This document shows, piece after piece, positions 51,701 to 64,000 of a stretch of DNA of 64,000 nucleotides. A program made the position numbers and the translations under genes. The notes beneath the pieces are model-generated. The model did not search any database and had not been told where the DNA came from. It saw only the letters and a program-made list of their open reading frames with translations. Origin of the DNA: Diorhabda sublineata (lineage: Eukaryota; Arthropoda; Insecta; Coleoptera; Chrysomelidae); assembly GCF_026230105.1 (NCBI RefSeq), contig NC_079480.1, positions 21,928,488 through 21,992,487 on the forward strand, written 5' to 3'. Positions within the stretch are counted from its first letter, which is position 1. Each line of letters opens with the position of its first letter.

Positions 51701-54360
51701 TGTTGAAATTTGACTACAAATTAGGAAGATAGACTTTGAAAATTTTCAATCAACACAAACTAACAATCGACCTCATTGGGCTTCAATGGATGTTAATCGA
51801 CGATATTTGACAAAGTTAGATGCAAACTCACTCAAATATATAAGAAATGTTGAAATTTGACTTCAAATTAGGAAGATAGACTTTGGAAATTTTCAATCAA
51901 CACAAAGTGACAGTCGACCTCAATGGGCTTCAATGGATGTTAATCGACGATATCGACAAAGTTAGATGCAAACTCACTCAAATATATGAGAAATGTTGAA
52001 ATTCGACTTCAAATTAGGAAGTTAGACTTTGAAAATTTTCAATCAACACAAAGTGACAGTTGACCTCAATGGGCTACAATGGATGTTAATCGACGATATC
52101 TGACAAAGTTAGTTGCAAACTCACTCAAATATATAAGAAATGTTGAAATTCGACTTCAAATTAGGAAGTTAGACTTTGAAAATTTTCAATCAACACAAAG
52201 TGACAGTTGACCTCAATGGGCTACAATGGATGTTAATCGACGATATTTGACAAAGTTAGATGCAAACTCACTCGAATATATAAGAAATGTTGAAATTTGA
52301 CTTCAAATTAGGAAGATAGATTTTGAAAATTTTCAATTATCACAAAGTGACAGTTAACCTCATTGGGCTTCAATGGATGTTAATCGACGATATTTGACAA
52401 AGTTAGATGCGAACTCACTCGAATATATAAGAAATGTTGACATTTGACTTCATATTAGAAAGATAGACTTTTAAAATTATCAATTAACACAAAGTGACAG
52501 TTGACCTCAATGGGCTACAATGGATGTTAATCGACGATATCTGACAAAGTTAGTTGCAAACTCACTCAAATATATAAGAAATGTTGAAATTCGACTTCAA
52601 ATTAGGAAGTTAGACTTTGAAAATTTTCAATCAACACAAAGTGACAGTTGACTTCAATGGGCTACAATGGATGTTAATCGACGATATCTGACAAAGTTAG
52701 TTGCAAACTCACTCAAATATATAAGAAATGTTGAAATTCGACTTCAAATTAGGAAGTTAGACTTTGAAAATTTTCAATCAACACAAAGTGACAGTTGACC
52801 TCAATGGGCTACAATGGATGTTAATCGACGATATCTGACAAAGTTAGTTGCAAACTCACTCAAATATATAAGAAATGTTGAAATTCGACTTCAAATTAGG
52901 AAGTTAGACTTTGAAAATTTTCAATCAACACAAAGTGACAGTTGACCTCAATGGCCTACAATGGATGTTAATCGACGATATTTGACAAAGTTAGATGCAA
53001 ACTCACTCAAATATATAAGAAATGTTGAAATTTGACTTCAAATTAGGAAGATAGACTTTGAAAATTTTCAATTATCACAAAGTGACACTTAACCTCAATG
53101 GGCTTCAATGGATGTTAATCGACGATATCTGACAAAGTTAGATGCAAACTCACTCAAATATATAAGAAATGTTGAAATTTGACTACAAATTAGGAAGATA
53201 GACTTTGAAAATTTTCAATCAACACAAACTAACAATCGACCTCATTGGGCTTCAATGGATGTTAATCGACGATATTTGACAAAGTTAGATGCAAACTCAC
53301 TCAAATATATAAGAAATGTTGAAATTTGACTTCAAATTAGGAAGATAGACTTTGGAAATTTTCAATCAACACAAAGTGACAGTCGACCTCAATGGGCTTC
53401 AATGGATGTTAATCGACGATATCTACAAAGTTAGATGCAAACTCACTCAAATATATGAGAAATGTTGAAATTCGACTTCAAATTAGGAAGTTAGACTTTG
53501 AAAATTTTCAATCAACACAAAGTGACAGTTGACCTCAATGGGCTACAATGGATGTTAATCGACGATATCTGACAAAGTTAGTTGCAAACTCACTCAAATA
53601 TATAAGAAATGTTGAAATTCGACTTCAAATTAGGAAGTTAGACTTTGAAAATTTTCAATCAACACAAAGTGACAGTTGACCTCAATGGGCTACAATGGAT
53701 GTTAATCGACGATATTTGACAAAGTTAGATGCAAACTCACTCGAATATATAAGAAATGTTGAAATTTGACTTCAAATTAGGAAGATAGATTTTGAAAATT
53801 TTCAATTATCACAAAGTGACAGTTAACCTCATTGGGCTTCAATGGATGTTAATCGACGATATTTGACAAAGTTAGATGCGAACTCACTCGAATATATAAG
53901 AAATGTTGACATTTGACTTCATATTAGAAAGATAGACTTTTAAAATTATCAATTAACACAAAGTGACAGTTGACCTCAATGGGCTACAATGGATGTTAAT
54001 CGACGATATCTGACAAAGTTAGTTGCAAACTCACTCAAATATATAAGAAATGTTGAAATTCGACTTCAAATTAGGAAGTTAGACTTTGAAAATTTTCAAT
54101 CAACACAAAGTGACAGTTGACCTCAATGGGCTACAATGGATGTTAATCGACGATATCTGACAAAGTTAGTTGCAAACTCACTCAAATATATAAGAAATGT
54201 TGAAATTCGACTTCAAATTAGGAAGTTAGACATTGAAAATTTTCAATCAACACAAAGTGACAGTTGACCTCAATGGGCTACAATGGATGTTAATCGACGA
54301 TATTTGACAAAGTTAGATGCAAACTCACTCGAATATATAAGAAATGTTGAAATTTGACTT
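51701..54360 (+). repeat. Higher-order repeat, 10-mer (1,469 bp), about two copies
   Basis: GAACTCACTCGAATATA lies at 52,411 and 53,880, and the 1-bp-deleted monomers at 51,949 (GATATCGACAAAG) and about 53,418 (GATATCTACAAAG) are also 1,469 bp apart (10 x 147 less 1). The second of these carries a different deletion form or a later change. The variant CATATTAGAAAGATAG near 52,450 and 53,919 supports the block. Limits are approximate. Confidence 0.82.
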
Positions 54361-57300
54361 CAAATTAGAAAGATGGACTTTGAAAATTTTTAATCAACAC
54401 AAACTGACAATCGATCTCAATGGGCTTCAATGGAGGTTAATCGACGATATCTGAAGAAGTTAGATGCAAACTCACTCAAATATATAAGAAATGTTGAAAT
54501 TCGACTTCAAATTAGGAACATAGACTTTGAAAATTTCCAATCAACACAAACTGACAATCGACCTCAATGGGCTTCAATGGATACTAATCGACTATATCTG
54601 ACAAAGTTAGTTTGCAAACTCACTCAAATATATAAGAAATGTTGACATTTGACTTCATATTAGGAAGATAGACTTTTAAAATTATCAATTAACACAAAGT
54701 GACAGTTGACCTCAATGGGCTTCAATGGATGTTATTCGACGATATTTGACAAAGTTAGATGCAAACTCACTCAAATATATAAGAAATGTTGAAATTTGAC
54801 TTCAAATTAGGAAGATAGACTTTGAAAATTTTCAATCAACACAAACTGACAATCGACCTCAATGGGCTTCAATGGATGTTAATCGACGATATCTGAAAAA
54901 GTTAGATGCAAACTCACTCAAATATATAAGAAATGTTGAAATTTGACTTCAAATTAGGAAGATAGACTTTTAAAATTATCAATCAACACAAACTAACAAT
55001 CGACCTCATTGGGCTTCAATGGATGTAAATCGATGATATTTGACAAAGTTAGATGCAAACTCACTCAAATATATAAGAAATGTTGAAATTTGACTTCAAA
55101 TTAGAAAGATGGACTTTGAAAATTTTCAATCAACACAAACTGACAATCGACCTCAATGGGCTTCAATGGAGGTTAATCGACGATATCTGAAGAAGTTAGA
55201 TGCAAACTCACTCAAATATATAAGAAATGTTGAAATTCGACTCCAAATTAGGAAGTTAGACTTTGAAAATTTTCAATTATCACAAAGTGACAGTTAACCT
55301 CAATGGGCTTCAATGGATGTTAATCGACGATATCTGACAAAGTTAGATGCAAACTCACTCAAATATATAAGAAATGTTGAAATTTGACTTCAAATTAGGA
55401 AGTTAGACTTTGAAAATTTTCAATCAACACAAAGTGACAGTTGACCTCAATGGGCTACAATGGATGTTAATCGACGATATCTGACAAAGTTAGTTGCAAA
55501 CTCACTCAAATATATAAGAAATGTTGAAATTCGACTTCAAATTAGGAAGATAGACTTTTAAAATTATCAATTAACACAAAGTGACAGTTGACCTCAATGG
55601 GCTTAAATGGATGTTAATCGACGATATTTGACAAAGTTAGATGCAAACTCACTCGAATATATAAGAAATGTTGACATTTGACTTCAAATTAGGAAGTTAG
55701 ACTTTGAAAATTTTCAGTCATCACAAAGTGACAGTTGACCTCAAGGGGCTACAATGGATGTTAATCGACTATATCTGACAAAGTAAGATGCAAACTCACT
55801 CAAATATATAAGAAATGTTGACATTTGACTTAAAATTAGGAAGATAGACTTTGAAAATTTTCAATTATCACAAAGTGACAGTTGACCTCAATGGGCTACA
55901 ATGGAGGTTAATCGACGATATTTGACAAAGTTAGATGCAAACTCACTCAAATATATAAGAAATGTTGAAATTTGACTACAAATTAGGAATATAGACTTTG
56001 AAAATTTTCAATTATCACAAAGTGACACTTAACCTCAATGGGCTTCAATGGATGTTAATCGACGATATCTGACAAAGTTAGATGCAAACTCACTCAAATA
56101 TATAAGAAATGTTGAAATTTGACTACAAATTAGGAAGATAGACTTTGAAAATTTTCAATCAACACAAACTAACAATCGACCCCATTGGGCTTCAATGGAT
56201 GTTAATTGACGATATTTGACAAAGTTAGATGCAAACTCACTCAAATATATAAGAAATGTTGAAATTTGACTACAAATTAGGAAGATAGACTTTGAAAATT
56301 TTCAATTATCACAAAGTGACACTTAACCTCAATGGGCTTCAATGGATGTTAATCGACGATATTTGACAAAGTTAGATGCAAACTCACTCAAATATATAAG
56401 AAATGTTGAAATTTGACTACAAATTAGGAAGATAGACTTTGGAAATTTTCAATCAACAAAAACTGACAATCGACCTCAATGGGCTTCAAAGGATGTTAAT
56501 CGACGATATTTGACAAAGTTAGATGCAAACTCACTCAAATATATAAGAAATGTTGAAATTTGACTTCAAATTAGGAAGATAGACTTTGGAAATTTTCAAT
56601 CAACACAAACTGACAATCGACCTCAATGGGCTTCAATGGATGTTAATCGACGATATCTGAAAAAGTTAGATGCAAACTCACTCAAATATATAAGAAATGT
56701 TGAAATTCGACTACAAATTAGGAACATAGACTTTGAAAATTTTCAATCAACACAAAGTGACAGTCGACCTCAATGGGCTTCAATGGATGTTAATCGACGA
56801 TATCGACAAAGTTGGATGCAAACTCACTCAAATATATGAGAAATGTTGAGATTCGACTTCAAATTAGGAAGTTAGACTTTGAAAATTTTCAATCAACACA
56901 AAGTGACAGTTGACCTCAATGGACTACAATGGAGGTTAATCGACGATATTTGACAAAGTTAGATGCAAACTCACTCAAATATATAAGAAATGTTGAAATT
57001 TGACTACAAATTAGGAAGATAGACTTTGAAAATTTTCAATTATCACAAAGTGACACTTAACCTCAATGGGCTTCAATGGATGTTAATCGACGATATCTGA
57101 CAAAGTTAGATGCAAACTCACTCAAATATATAAGAAATGTTGAAATTTGACTACAAATTAGGAAGATAGACTTTGAAAATTTTCAATCAACACAAACTAA
57201 CAATCGACCCCATTGGGCTTTAATGGATGTTAATTGACGATATTTGACAAAGTTAGATGCAAACTCACTCAAATATATAAGAAATGTTGAAATTTGACTA

Positions 57301-60300
57301 CAAATTAGGAAGATAGACTTTGAAAATTTTCAATTATCACAAAGTGACACTTAACCTCAATGGGCTTCAATGGATGTTAATCGACGATATCTGACAAAGT
57401 TAGATGCAAACTCACTCAAATATATAAGAAATGTTGAAATTTGACTTCAAATTAGGAAGATAGACTTTGAAAATTTTCAATTATCACAAAGTGACACTTA
57501 ACCTCAATGGGCTTCAATGGATGTTAATAGACGATATCTGACAAAGTTAGATGCAAACTCACTCAAATATATAAGAAATGTTGAAATTTGACTACAAATT
57601 AGGAAGATAGACTTTGGAAATTTTCAATCAACACAAACTGACAATCGACCTCAATGGGCTTCAATGGATGTTAATCGACGATATTTGACAAAGTTAGATG
57701 CAAACTCACTCAAATATATAAGAAATGTTGAAATTTGACTTCAAATTAGGAAGATAGACTTTGGAAATTTTCAATCAACACAAACTGACAATCGACCTCA
57801 ATGGGCTTCAATGGATGTTAATCGACGATATCTGAAAAAGTTAGATGCAAACTCACTCAAATATATAAGAAATGTTGAAATTCGACTACAAATTAGGAAC
57901 ATAGACTTTGAAAATTTTCAATCAACACAAAGTGACAGTCGACCTCAATGGGCTTCAATGGATGTTAATCGACGATATCGACAAAGTTAGATGCAAACTC
58001 ACTCAAATATATGAGAAATGTTGAGATTCGACTTCAAATTAGGAAGTTAGACTTTGAAAATTTTCAATCAACACAAAGTGACAGTTGACCTCAATGGGCT
58101 ACAATGGATGTTAATCGACGATATCGACAAAGTTAGATGCAAACTCACTCAAATATATGAGAAATGTTGAAATTCGACTTCAAATTAGGAAGTTAGACTT
58201 TGAAAATTTTCAATCAACACAAAGTGACAGTTGACCTCAATGGGCTACAATGGATGTTAATCGACGATATTTGACAAAGTTAGATGCAAACTCACTCGAA
58301 TATATAAGAAATGTTGAAATTTGACTTCAAATTAGGAAGATAGACTTTTAAAATTATCAATTAACACAAAGTGACAGTTGACCTCAATGGGCTTAAATGG
58401 ATGTTAATCGACGATATTTGACAAAGTTAGATGCAAACTCACTCAAATATATAAGAAATGTTGAAATTCGACTTCAAATTAGGAAGTTAGACTTTGAAAA
58501 TTTTCAATCAACACAAAGTGACAGTTGACCTCAATGGACTACAATGGATGTTAATCGACGATATCTGACAAAGTTAGTTGCAAACTCACTCAAATATATA
58601 AGAAATGTTGAAATTCGACTTCAAATTAGGAAGTTAGACTTTGAAAATTTTCAATCAACACAAACTGACAATCGACCTCAATGTGCTTCAATGGAGGTTA
58701 ATCGACGATATCTGAAGAAGTTAGATGCAAACTCACTCAAATATATAAGAAATGTTGAAATTCGACTTCAAATTAGGAAGTTAGACTTTGAAAATTTTCA
58801 ATTATCACAAAGTGACAGTTAACCTCAATGGGCTTCAATGGATGTTAATCGACGATATCTGACAAAGTTAGATGCAAACTCACTCAAATATATAAGAAAT
58901 GTTGAAATTTGACTTCAAATTAGGAAGTTAGACTTTGAAAATTTTCAATCAACACAAAGTGACAGTTGACCTCAATGGGCTACAATGGATGTTAATCGAC
59001 GATATCTGAAAAAGTTAGTTGCAAACTCACTCAAATATATAAGAAATGTTGAAATTCGACTTCAAATTAGGAAGATAGACTTTTAAAATTATCAATTAAC
59101 ACAAAGTGACAGTTGACCTCAATGGGCTTAAATGGATGTTAATCGACGATATTTGACAAAGTTAGATGCAAACTCACTCGAATATATAAGAAATGTTGAC
59201 ATTTGACTTCAAATTAGGAAGTTAGACTTTGAAAATTTTCAATCATCACAAAGTGACAGTTGACCTCAAGGGGCTACAATGGATGTTAATCGACTATATC
59301 TGACAAAGTAAGATGCAAACTCACTCAAATATATAAGAAATGTTGACATTTGACTTAAAATTAGGAAGATAGACTTTGAAAATTTTCAATTATCACAAAG
59401 TGACAGTTGACCTCAATGGGCTACAATGGAGGTTAATCGACGATATTTGACAAAGTTAGATGCAAACTCACTCAAATATATAAGAAATGTTGAAATTTGA
59501 CTACAAATTAGGAAGATAGACTTTGAAAATTTTCAATCAACACAAACTAACAATCGACCCCATTGGGCTTCAATGGATGTTAATTGACGATATTTGACAA
59601 AGTTAGATGCAAACTCACTCAAATATATAAGAAATGTTGAAATTTGACTTCAAATTAGGAAGATAGACTTTGAAAATTTTCAATTATCACAAAGTGACAG
59701 TTGACCTCAATGGGCTTAAATGGATGTTAATCGACGATATCTGACAAAGTTAGATGCAAACTCACTCAAATATATAAGAAATGTTGAAATTTGACTACAA
59801 ATTAGGAAGATAGACTTTGGAAATTTTCAATCAACACAAACTGACAATCGACCTCAATGGGCTTCAATGGATGTTAATCGACGATATTTGACAAAGTTAG
59901 ATGCAAACTCACTCAAATATATAAGAAATGTTGAAATTTGACTTCAAATTAGGAAGATAGACTTTGGAAATTTTCAATCAACACAAACTGACAATCGACC
60001 TCAATGGGCTTCAATGGATGTTAATCGACGATATCTGAAAAAGTTAGATGCAAACTCACTCAAATATATAAGAAATGTTGAAATTCGACTTCAAATTAGG
60101 AAGATAGACTTTGAAAATTTTCAATCAACACAAAGTGACAGTCGACCTCAATGGGCTTCAATGGATGTTAATCGACGATATCGACAAAGTTAGATGCAAA
60201 CTCACTCAAATATATGAGAAATGTTGAGATTCGACTTCAAATTAGGAAGTTAGACTTTGAAAATTTTCAATCAACACAAAGTGACAGTTGACCTCAATGG

Positions 60301-60400
60301 GCTACAATGGATGTTAATCGACGATATTTGACAAAGTTAGATGCAAACTCACTCGAATATATAAGAAATGTTGAAATTTGACTTCAAATTAGGAAGATAG
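54361..60400 (+). repeat. Satellite with a 24-monomer spacing (3,525 bp)
   Basis: ATATCTGACAAAGTAAG lies at 55,771 and 59,296, and the GATGTTAATCGACGAT monomer at 55,321 matches 58,846. The spacing of 3,525 bp is 24 x 147 less 3, explained by three 146-bp monomers at 56,799, 57,974 and 58,120. The interval contains its own near-repeat, as GACTTTGGAAATTTTC and GAGATTCGACTTC monomers recur near 56,850, 58,024 and 60,228. The block 54,360-55,300 is related to 41,190-41,770. Confidence 0.78.
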
Positions 60401-63400
60401 ATTTTGAAAATTTTCAATTATCACAAAGTGACAGTTAACCTCAATGGGCTTCAATGGATGTTAATCGACGATATCTGACAAAGTTAGATGCAAACTCACT
60501 CAAATATATAAGAAATGTTGAAATTTGACTACAAATTAGGAAGATAGACTTTGAAAATTTTCAATCAACACAAACTAACAATCGACCTCATTGGGCTTCA
60601 ATGGATGTTAATCGACGATATTTGACAAAGTTAGATGCAAAGTCACTCAAATATATAAGAAATGTTGAAATTTGACTTCAAATTAGGAAGATAGACTTTG
60701 AAAATTTTCAATCAACACAAACTGACAATCGACCTCAATGGGCTTCAATGGATACTAATCGACGATATCTGACAAATTTAGTTGCAAACTCACTCAAATA
60801 TATAAGAAATGTTGACATTTGACTTCAAATTAGGAAGATAGACTTTTAAAATTATCAATCAACAAAAACTAACAATCGACCTCATTGGGCTTCAATAGAT
60901 GTTAATCGACGATATTTGACAAAGTTAGATGCAAACCCACTCAAATATATAAGAAATGTTGAAATTTGACTTCAAATTAGGAAGATAGACTTTGAAAATT
61001 TTCAATCAACACAAACTGACAATCGACCTCAATGGGCTTCAATGGATGTTAATCGACGATATCTGACGAAGTTAGATGAAAACTCACTCAAATATGTGAG
61101 AAATGTTGACATTTGACTTAAAATTAGGAAGATAGACTTTGAAAATTTTCAATTATCACAAAGTGACAGTTAACCTCAATGGGCTTCAATGGATGTTAAT
61201 CGACGATATCTGACAAAGTTAGATACAAACTCACTCAAATATATAAGAAATGTTGACATTTGACTTCAAATTAGGAAGTTAGACTTTGAAAATTTTCAAT
61301 CATCACAAAGTGACAGTTGACCTCAAGGGGCTACAATGGATGTTAATCGACTATATCTGACAAAGTAAGATGCAAACTCACTCAAATATATAAGAAATGT
61401 TGACATTTGACTTAAAATTAGGAAGATAGACTTTGAAAATTTTCAATTATCACAAAGTGACAGTTGACCTCAATGGGCCACAATGGATGTTAATCGACTA
61501 TATCTGACAAAGTGAGATGCAAATTCACTCAAATATATAAGAAATGTTGACATTTGACTTCAAATTAGGAAGATAGACTTTTAAAATTTTCAATCAACAC
61601 AAACTGACAATCGACCTCAATGGGCTTCAATGGATACTAATCGACGATATCCGACAAAGTTAGTTGCAAACTCACTCAAATATATAAGAAATGTTGAAAT
61701 TCGACTTCAAATTAGGAACATAGACTTTGAAAATTTTCAATCAACACAAAGTGACAGTTGACCTCAATGGACTACAATGGATGTTAATCGACGATATCTG
61801 ACAAAGTTAGTTGCAAACTCACTCAAATATATAAGAAATGTTGAAATTCGACTTCAAATTAGGAAGTTAGACTTTGAAAATTTTCAATCAACACAAAGTG
61901 ACAGTTGACCTCAATGGGCTACAATGGATGTTAATCGACGAGATTTGACAAAGTTAGATGCAAACTCACTCGAATATATAAGAAATGTTGAAATTTGACT
62001 TCAAATTAGGAAGATAGATTTTGAAAATTTTCAATTATCACAAAGTGACAGTTAACCTCAATGGGCTTCAATGGATGTTAATCGACGATATTTGACAAAG
62101 TTAGATGCAAAGTCACTCAAATATATAAGAAATGTTGAAATTTGACTTCAAATTAGGAAGATAGATTTTGAAAATTTTCAATTATCACAAAGTGACAGTT
62201 AACCTCAATGGGCTTCAATGGATGTTAATCGACGATATTTGACAAAGTGAGATGCAAATTCACTCAAATATATAAGAAATGTTGACATTTGACTTCAAAT
62301 TAGGAAGATAGACTTTTAAAATTTTCAATCAACACAAACTGACAATCGACCTCAATGGGCTTCAATGGATACTAATCGACGATATCCGACAAAGTTAGTT
62401 GCAAACTCACTCTAATATATAAGGAATGTTGACATTTGACTTCATATTAGGAAGATAGACTTTTAAAATCATCAATTAACACAAAGTGACAGTTGACCTC
62501 AATGGGCTTCAATGGATGTTAATCGACGATATCTGACAAAGTTAGATGCAAACTCACTCAAATATATAAGAAATGTTGAAATTTGACTTCAAATTAGGAA
62601 GTTAGACTTTGAAAATTTTCAATCAACACAAAGTGACAGTTGACCTCAATGGGCTACAATGGATGTTAATCGACGATATCTGACAAAGTTAGTTGCAAAC
62701 TCACTCAAATATATAAGAAATGTTGAAATTCGACTTCAAATTAGGAAGATAGACTTTTAAAATTATCAATCAACACAAACTAACAATCGACCTCATTGGG
62801 CTTCAATAGATGTTAATCGACGATATTTGACAAAGTTAGATGCAAACCCACTCAAATATATAAGGAATGTTGAAATTTGACTTCAAATTAGGAAGATAGA
62901 CTTTGAAAATTTTCAATCAACACAAACTGACAATCGACCTCAATGGGCTTCAATGGATGTTAATCGACGATATCTGACAAAGTTAGATGAACACTCACTC
63001 AAATATGTGAGAAATGTTGACATTTGACTTAAAATTAGGAAGATAGACTTTTAAAATTATCAATTAACACAAAGTGACAGTTGACCTCAATGGGCTACAA
63101 TGGATGTTAATCGACGATATTTGACAAAGTTAGATGCAAACTCACTCGAATATATAAGAAATGTTGAAATTTGACTTCAAATTAGGAAGATTGATTTTGA
63201 AAATTTTCAATTATCACAAAGTGACAGTTAACCTCAATGGGCTTCAATGGATGTTAATCGACGATATCTGACAAAGTTAGATGCAAACTCACTCAAATAT
63301 ATAAGAAATGTTGAAATTTGACTACAAATTAGGAAGATAGACTTTGAAAATTTTCAATCAACACAAACTAACAATCGACCTCATTGGGCTTCAATGGATG

Positions 63401-64000
63401 TTAATCGACGATATTTGACAAAGTTAGATGCAAAGTCACTCAAATATATAAGAAATGTTGAAATTTGACTTCAAATTAGGAAGATAGACTTTGAAAATTT
63501 TCAATCAACACAAACTGACAATCGACCTCAATGGGCTTCAATGGATACTAATCGACGATATCTGACAAATTTAGTTGCAAACTCACTCAAATATATAAGA
63601 AATGTTGACATTTGACTTCAAATTAGGAAGATAGACTTTTAAAATTATCAATCAACAAAAACTAACAATCGACCTCATTGGGCTTCAATAGATGTTAATC
63701 GACGATATTTGACAAAGTTAGATGCAAACTCACTCAAATATATAAGAAATGTTGAAATTTGACTTCAAATTAGGAAGATAGACTTTGAAAATTTTCAATC
63801 AACACAAACTGACAATCGACCTCAATGGGCTTCAATGGATGTTAATCGACGATATCTGACGAAGTTAGATGAAAACTCACTCAAATATGTGAGAAATGTT
63901 GACATTTGACTTAAAATTAGGAAGATAGACTTTGAAAATTTTCAATTATCACAAAGTGACAGTTAACCTCAATGGGCTTCAATGGATGTTAATCGACGAT
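60401..64000 (+). repeat. Higher-order repeat, 19-mer (2,793 bp), second copy cut by window end
   Basis: GACAAATTTAGTTGC lies at 60,771 and 63,564 and ATCTGACGAAGTTAG at 61,061 and 63,854, both exactly 2,793 bp (19 x 147) apart. Private changes GATGCAAAGTCACTC and CAAATATGTGAG recur in step. Inside the unit GCAAACCCACTC recurs at 60,931 and 62,842 (13 monomers) and AGTGAGATGCAAATTC at 61,511 and 62,246 (5 monomers). Confidence 0.85.

Larger units (their letters stand above)
14808..64000 (+). repeat. 147-bp satellite array, right segment (about 335 monomers)
   Basis: Continuation of the left array in the same phase and orientation once the Helitron is removed: the AAATATAT landmark at 12,530 plus 147 plus 2,264 gives 14,941, exactly where the next one lies. 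No insertion of foreign sequence, inversion or gene was seen across the 49 kb. Length variation is limited to single-base gains and losses. The array continues past the end of the window. The sub-blocks are listed separately. Confidence 0.98.

Noticed and set aside
1..64000. CENP-B box
   Set aside because: I looked for the YTTCG....A..CGGGA pattern in the monomer types on both strands and saw no good match.
1..64000. Inverted satellite blocks or palindromic array arms
   Set aside because: All monomers read in the same direction wherever I followed them. No switch of orientation was found.

Overview
The window is a block of satellite DNA from a eukaryote. About 61.7 of its 64 kb is one head-to-tail tandem repeat with a 147-bp monomer: roughly 420 monomers, all in the same orientation, about 32% G+C in the commonest form. 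The only other sequence is one transposable element, a 2,264-bp minus-strand Helitron at 12,544-14,807 carrying a broken piece of a Pif1-type helicase gene. I see no host gene, tRNA, rRNA, CRISPR array, bacterial operon, promoter or terminator. The Helitron ends (CTAG next to a GC-rich hairpin at one end, a long AT-rich TC end at the other) and the pervasive A+T richness suggest an animal, probably an arthropod. That is recognition from memory and not proof. The block could be centromeric, pericentromeric or another heterochromatic array.

Layout: 1-8,905 is built from 16- and 13-monomer units, including a very recent 2,352-bp tandem duplication (about 4,215-8,905). 8,906-12,543 is a mixed zone where the monomer types of the centre first appear. 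The Helitron follows. 14,808-20,687 holds 14-, 13- and 13-monomer units, and its internal copies keep the Helitron's empty target site. 20,688-27,004 is a patchwork with 5-, 7- and 9-monomer spacings. 27,005-29,650 is a duplicated 9-mer. 30,290-34,697 is a duplicated 15-mer (2,204 bp). 34,698-41,190 has related 16- and 19-mer units. 41,191-43,884 is mixed and the edge-type monomers reappear. 43,885-48,294 is a second, different duplicated 15-mer (2,205 bp). 48,295-51,700 includes a 590-bp 4-mer duplication. 51,700-54,360 is a 10-mer (1,469 bp). 54,361-60,400 has a 24-monomer spacing (3,525 bp). 60,401-64,000 is a 19-mer (2,793 bp) that runs off the window.

The array therefore behaves as a mosaic of local higher-order repeats, each amplified from a few neighbouring monomers. 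Lineages can be followed by diagnostic substitutions and by 1-bp length variants (146- and 148-bp monomers). The monomer happens to be 49 codons long, so short plus-strand open frames of up to 92 codons occur. They end at recurring stop codons and are not genes. The most informative points are the Helitron insertion, resolved to the base by empty copies in the same array, the regional higher-order structure, and two short dyads inside a nucleosome-sized monomer.
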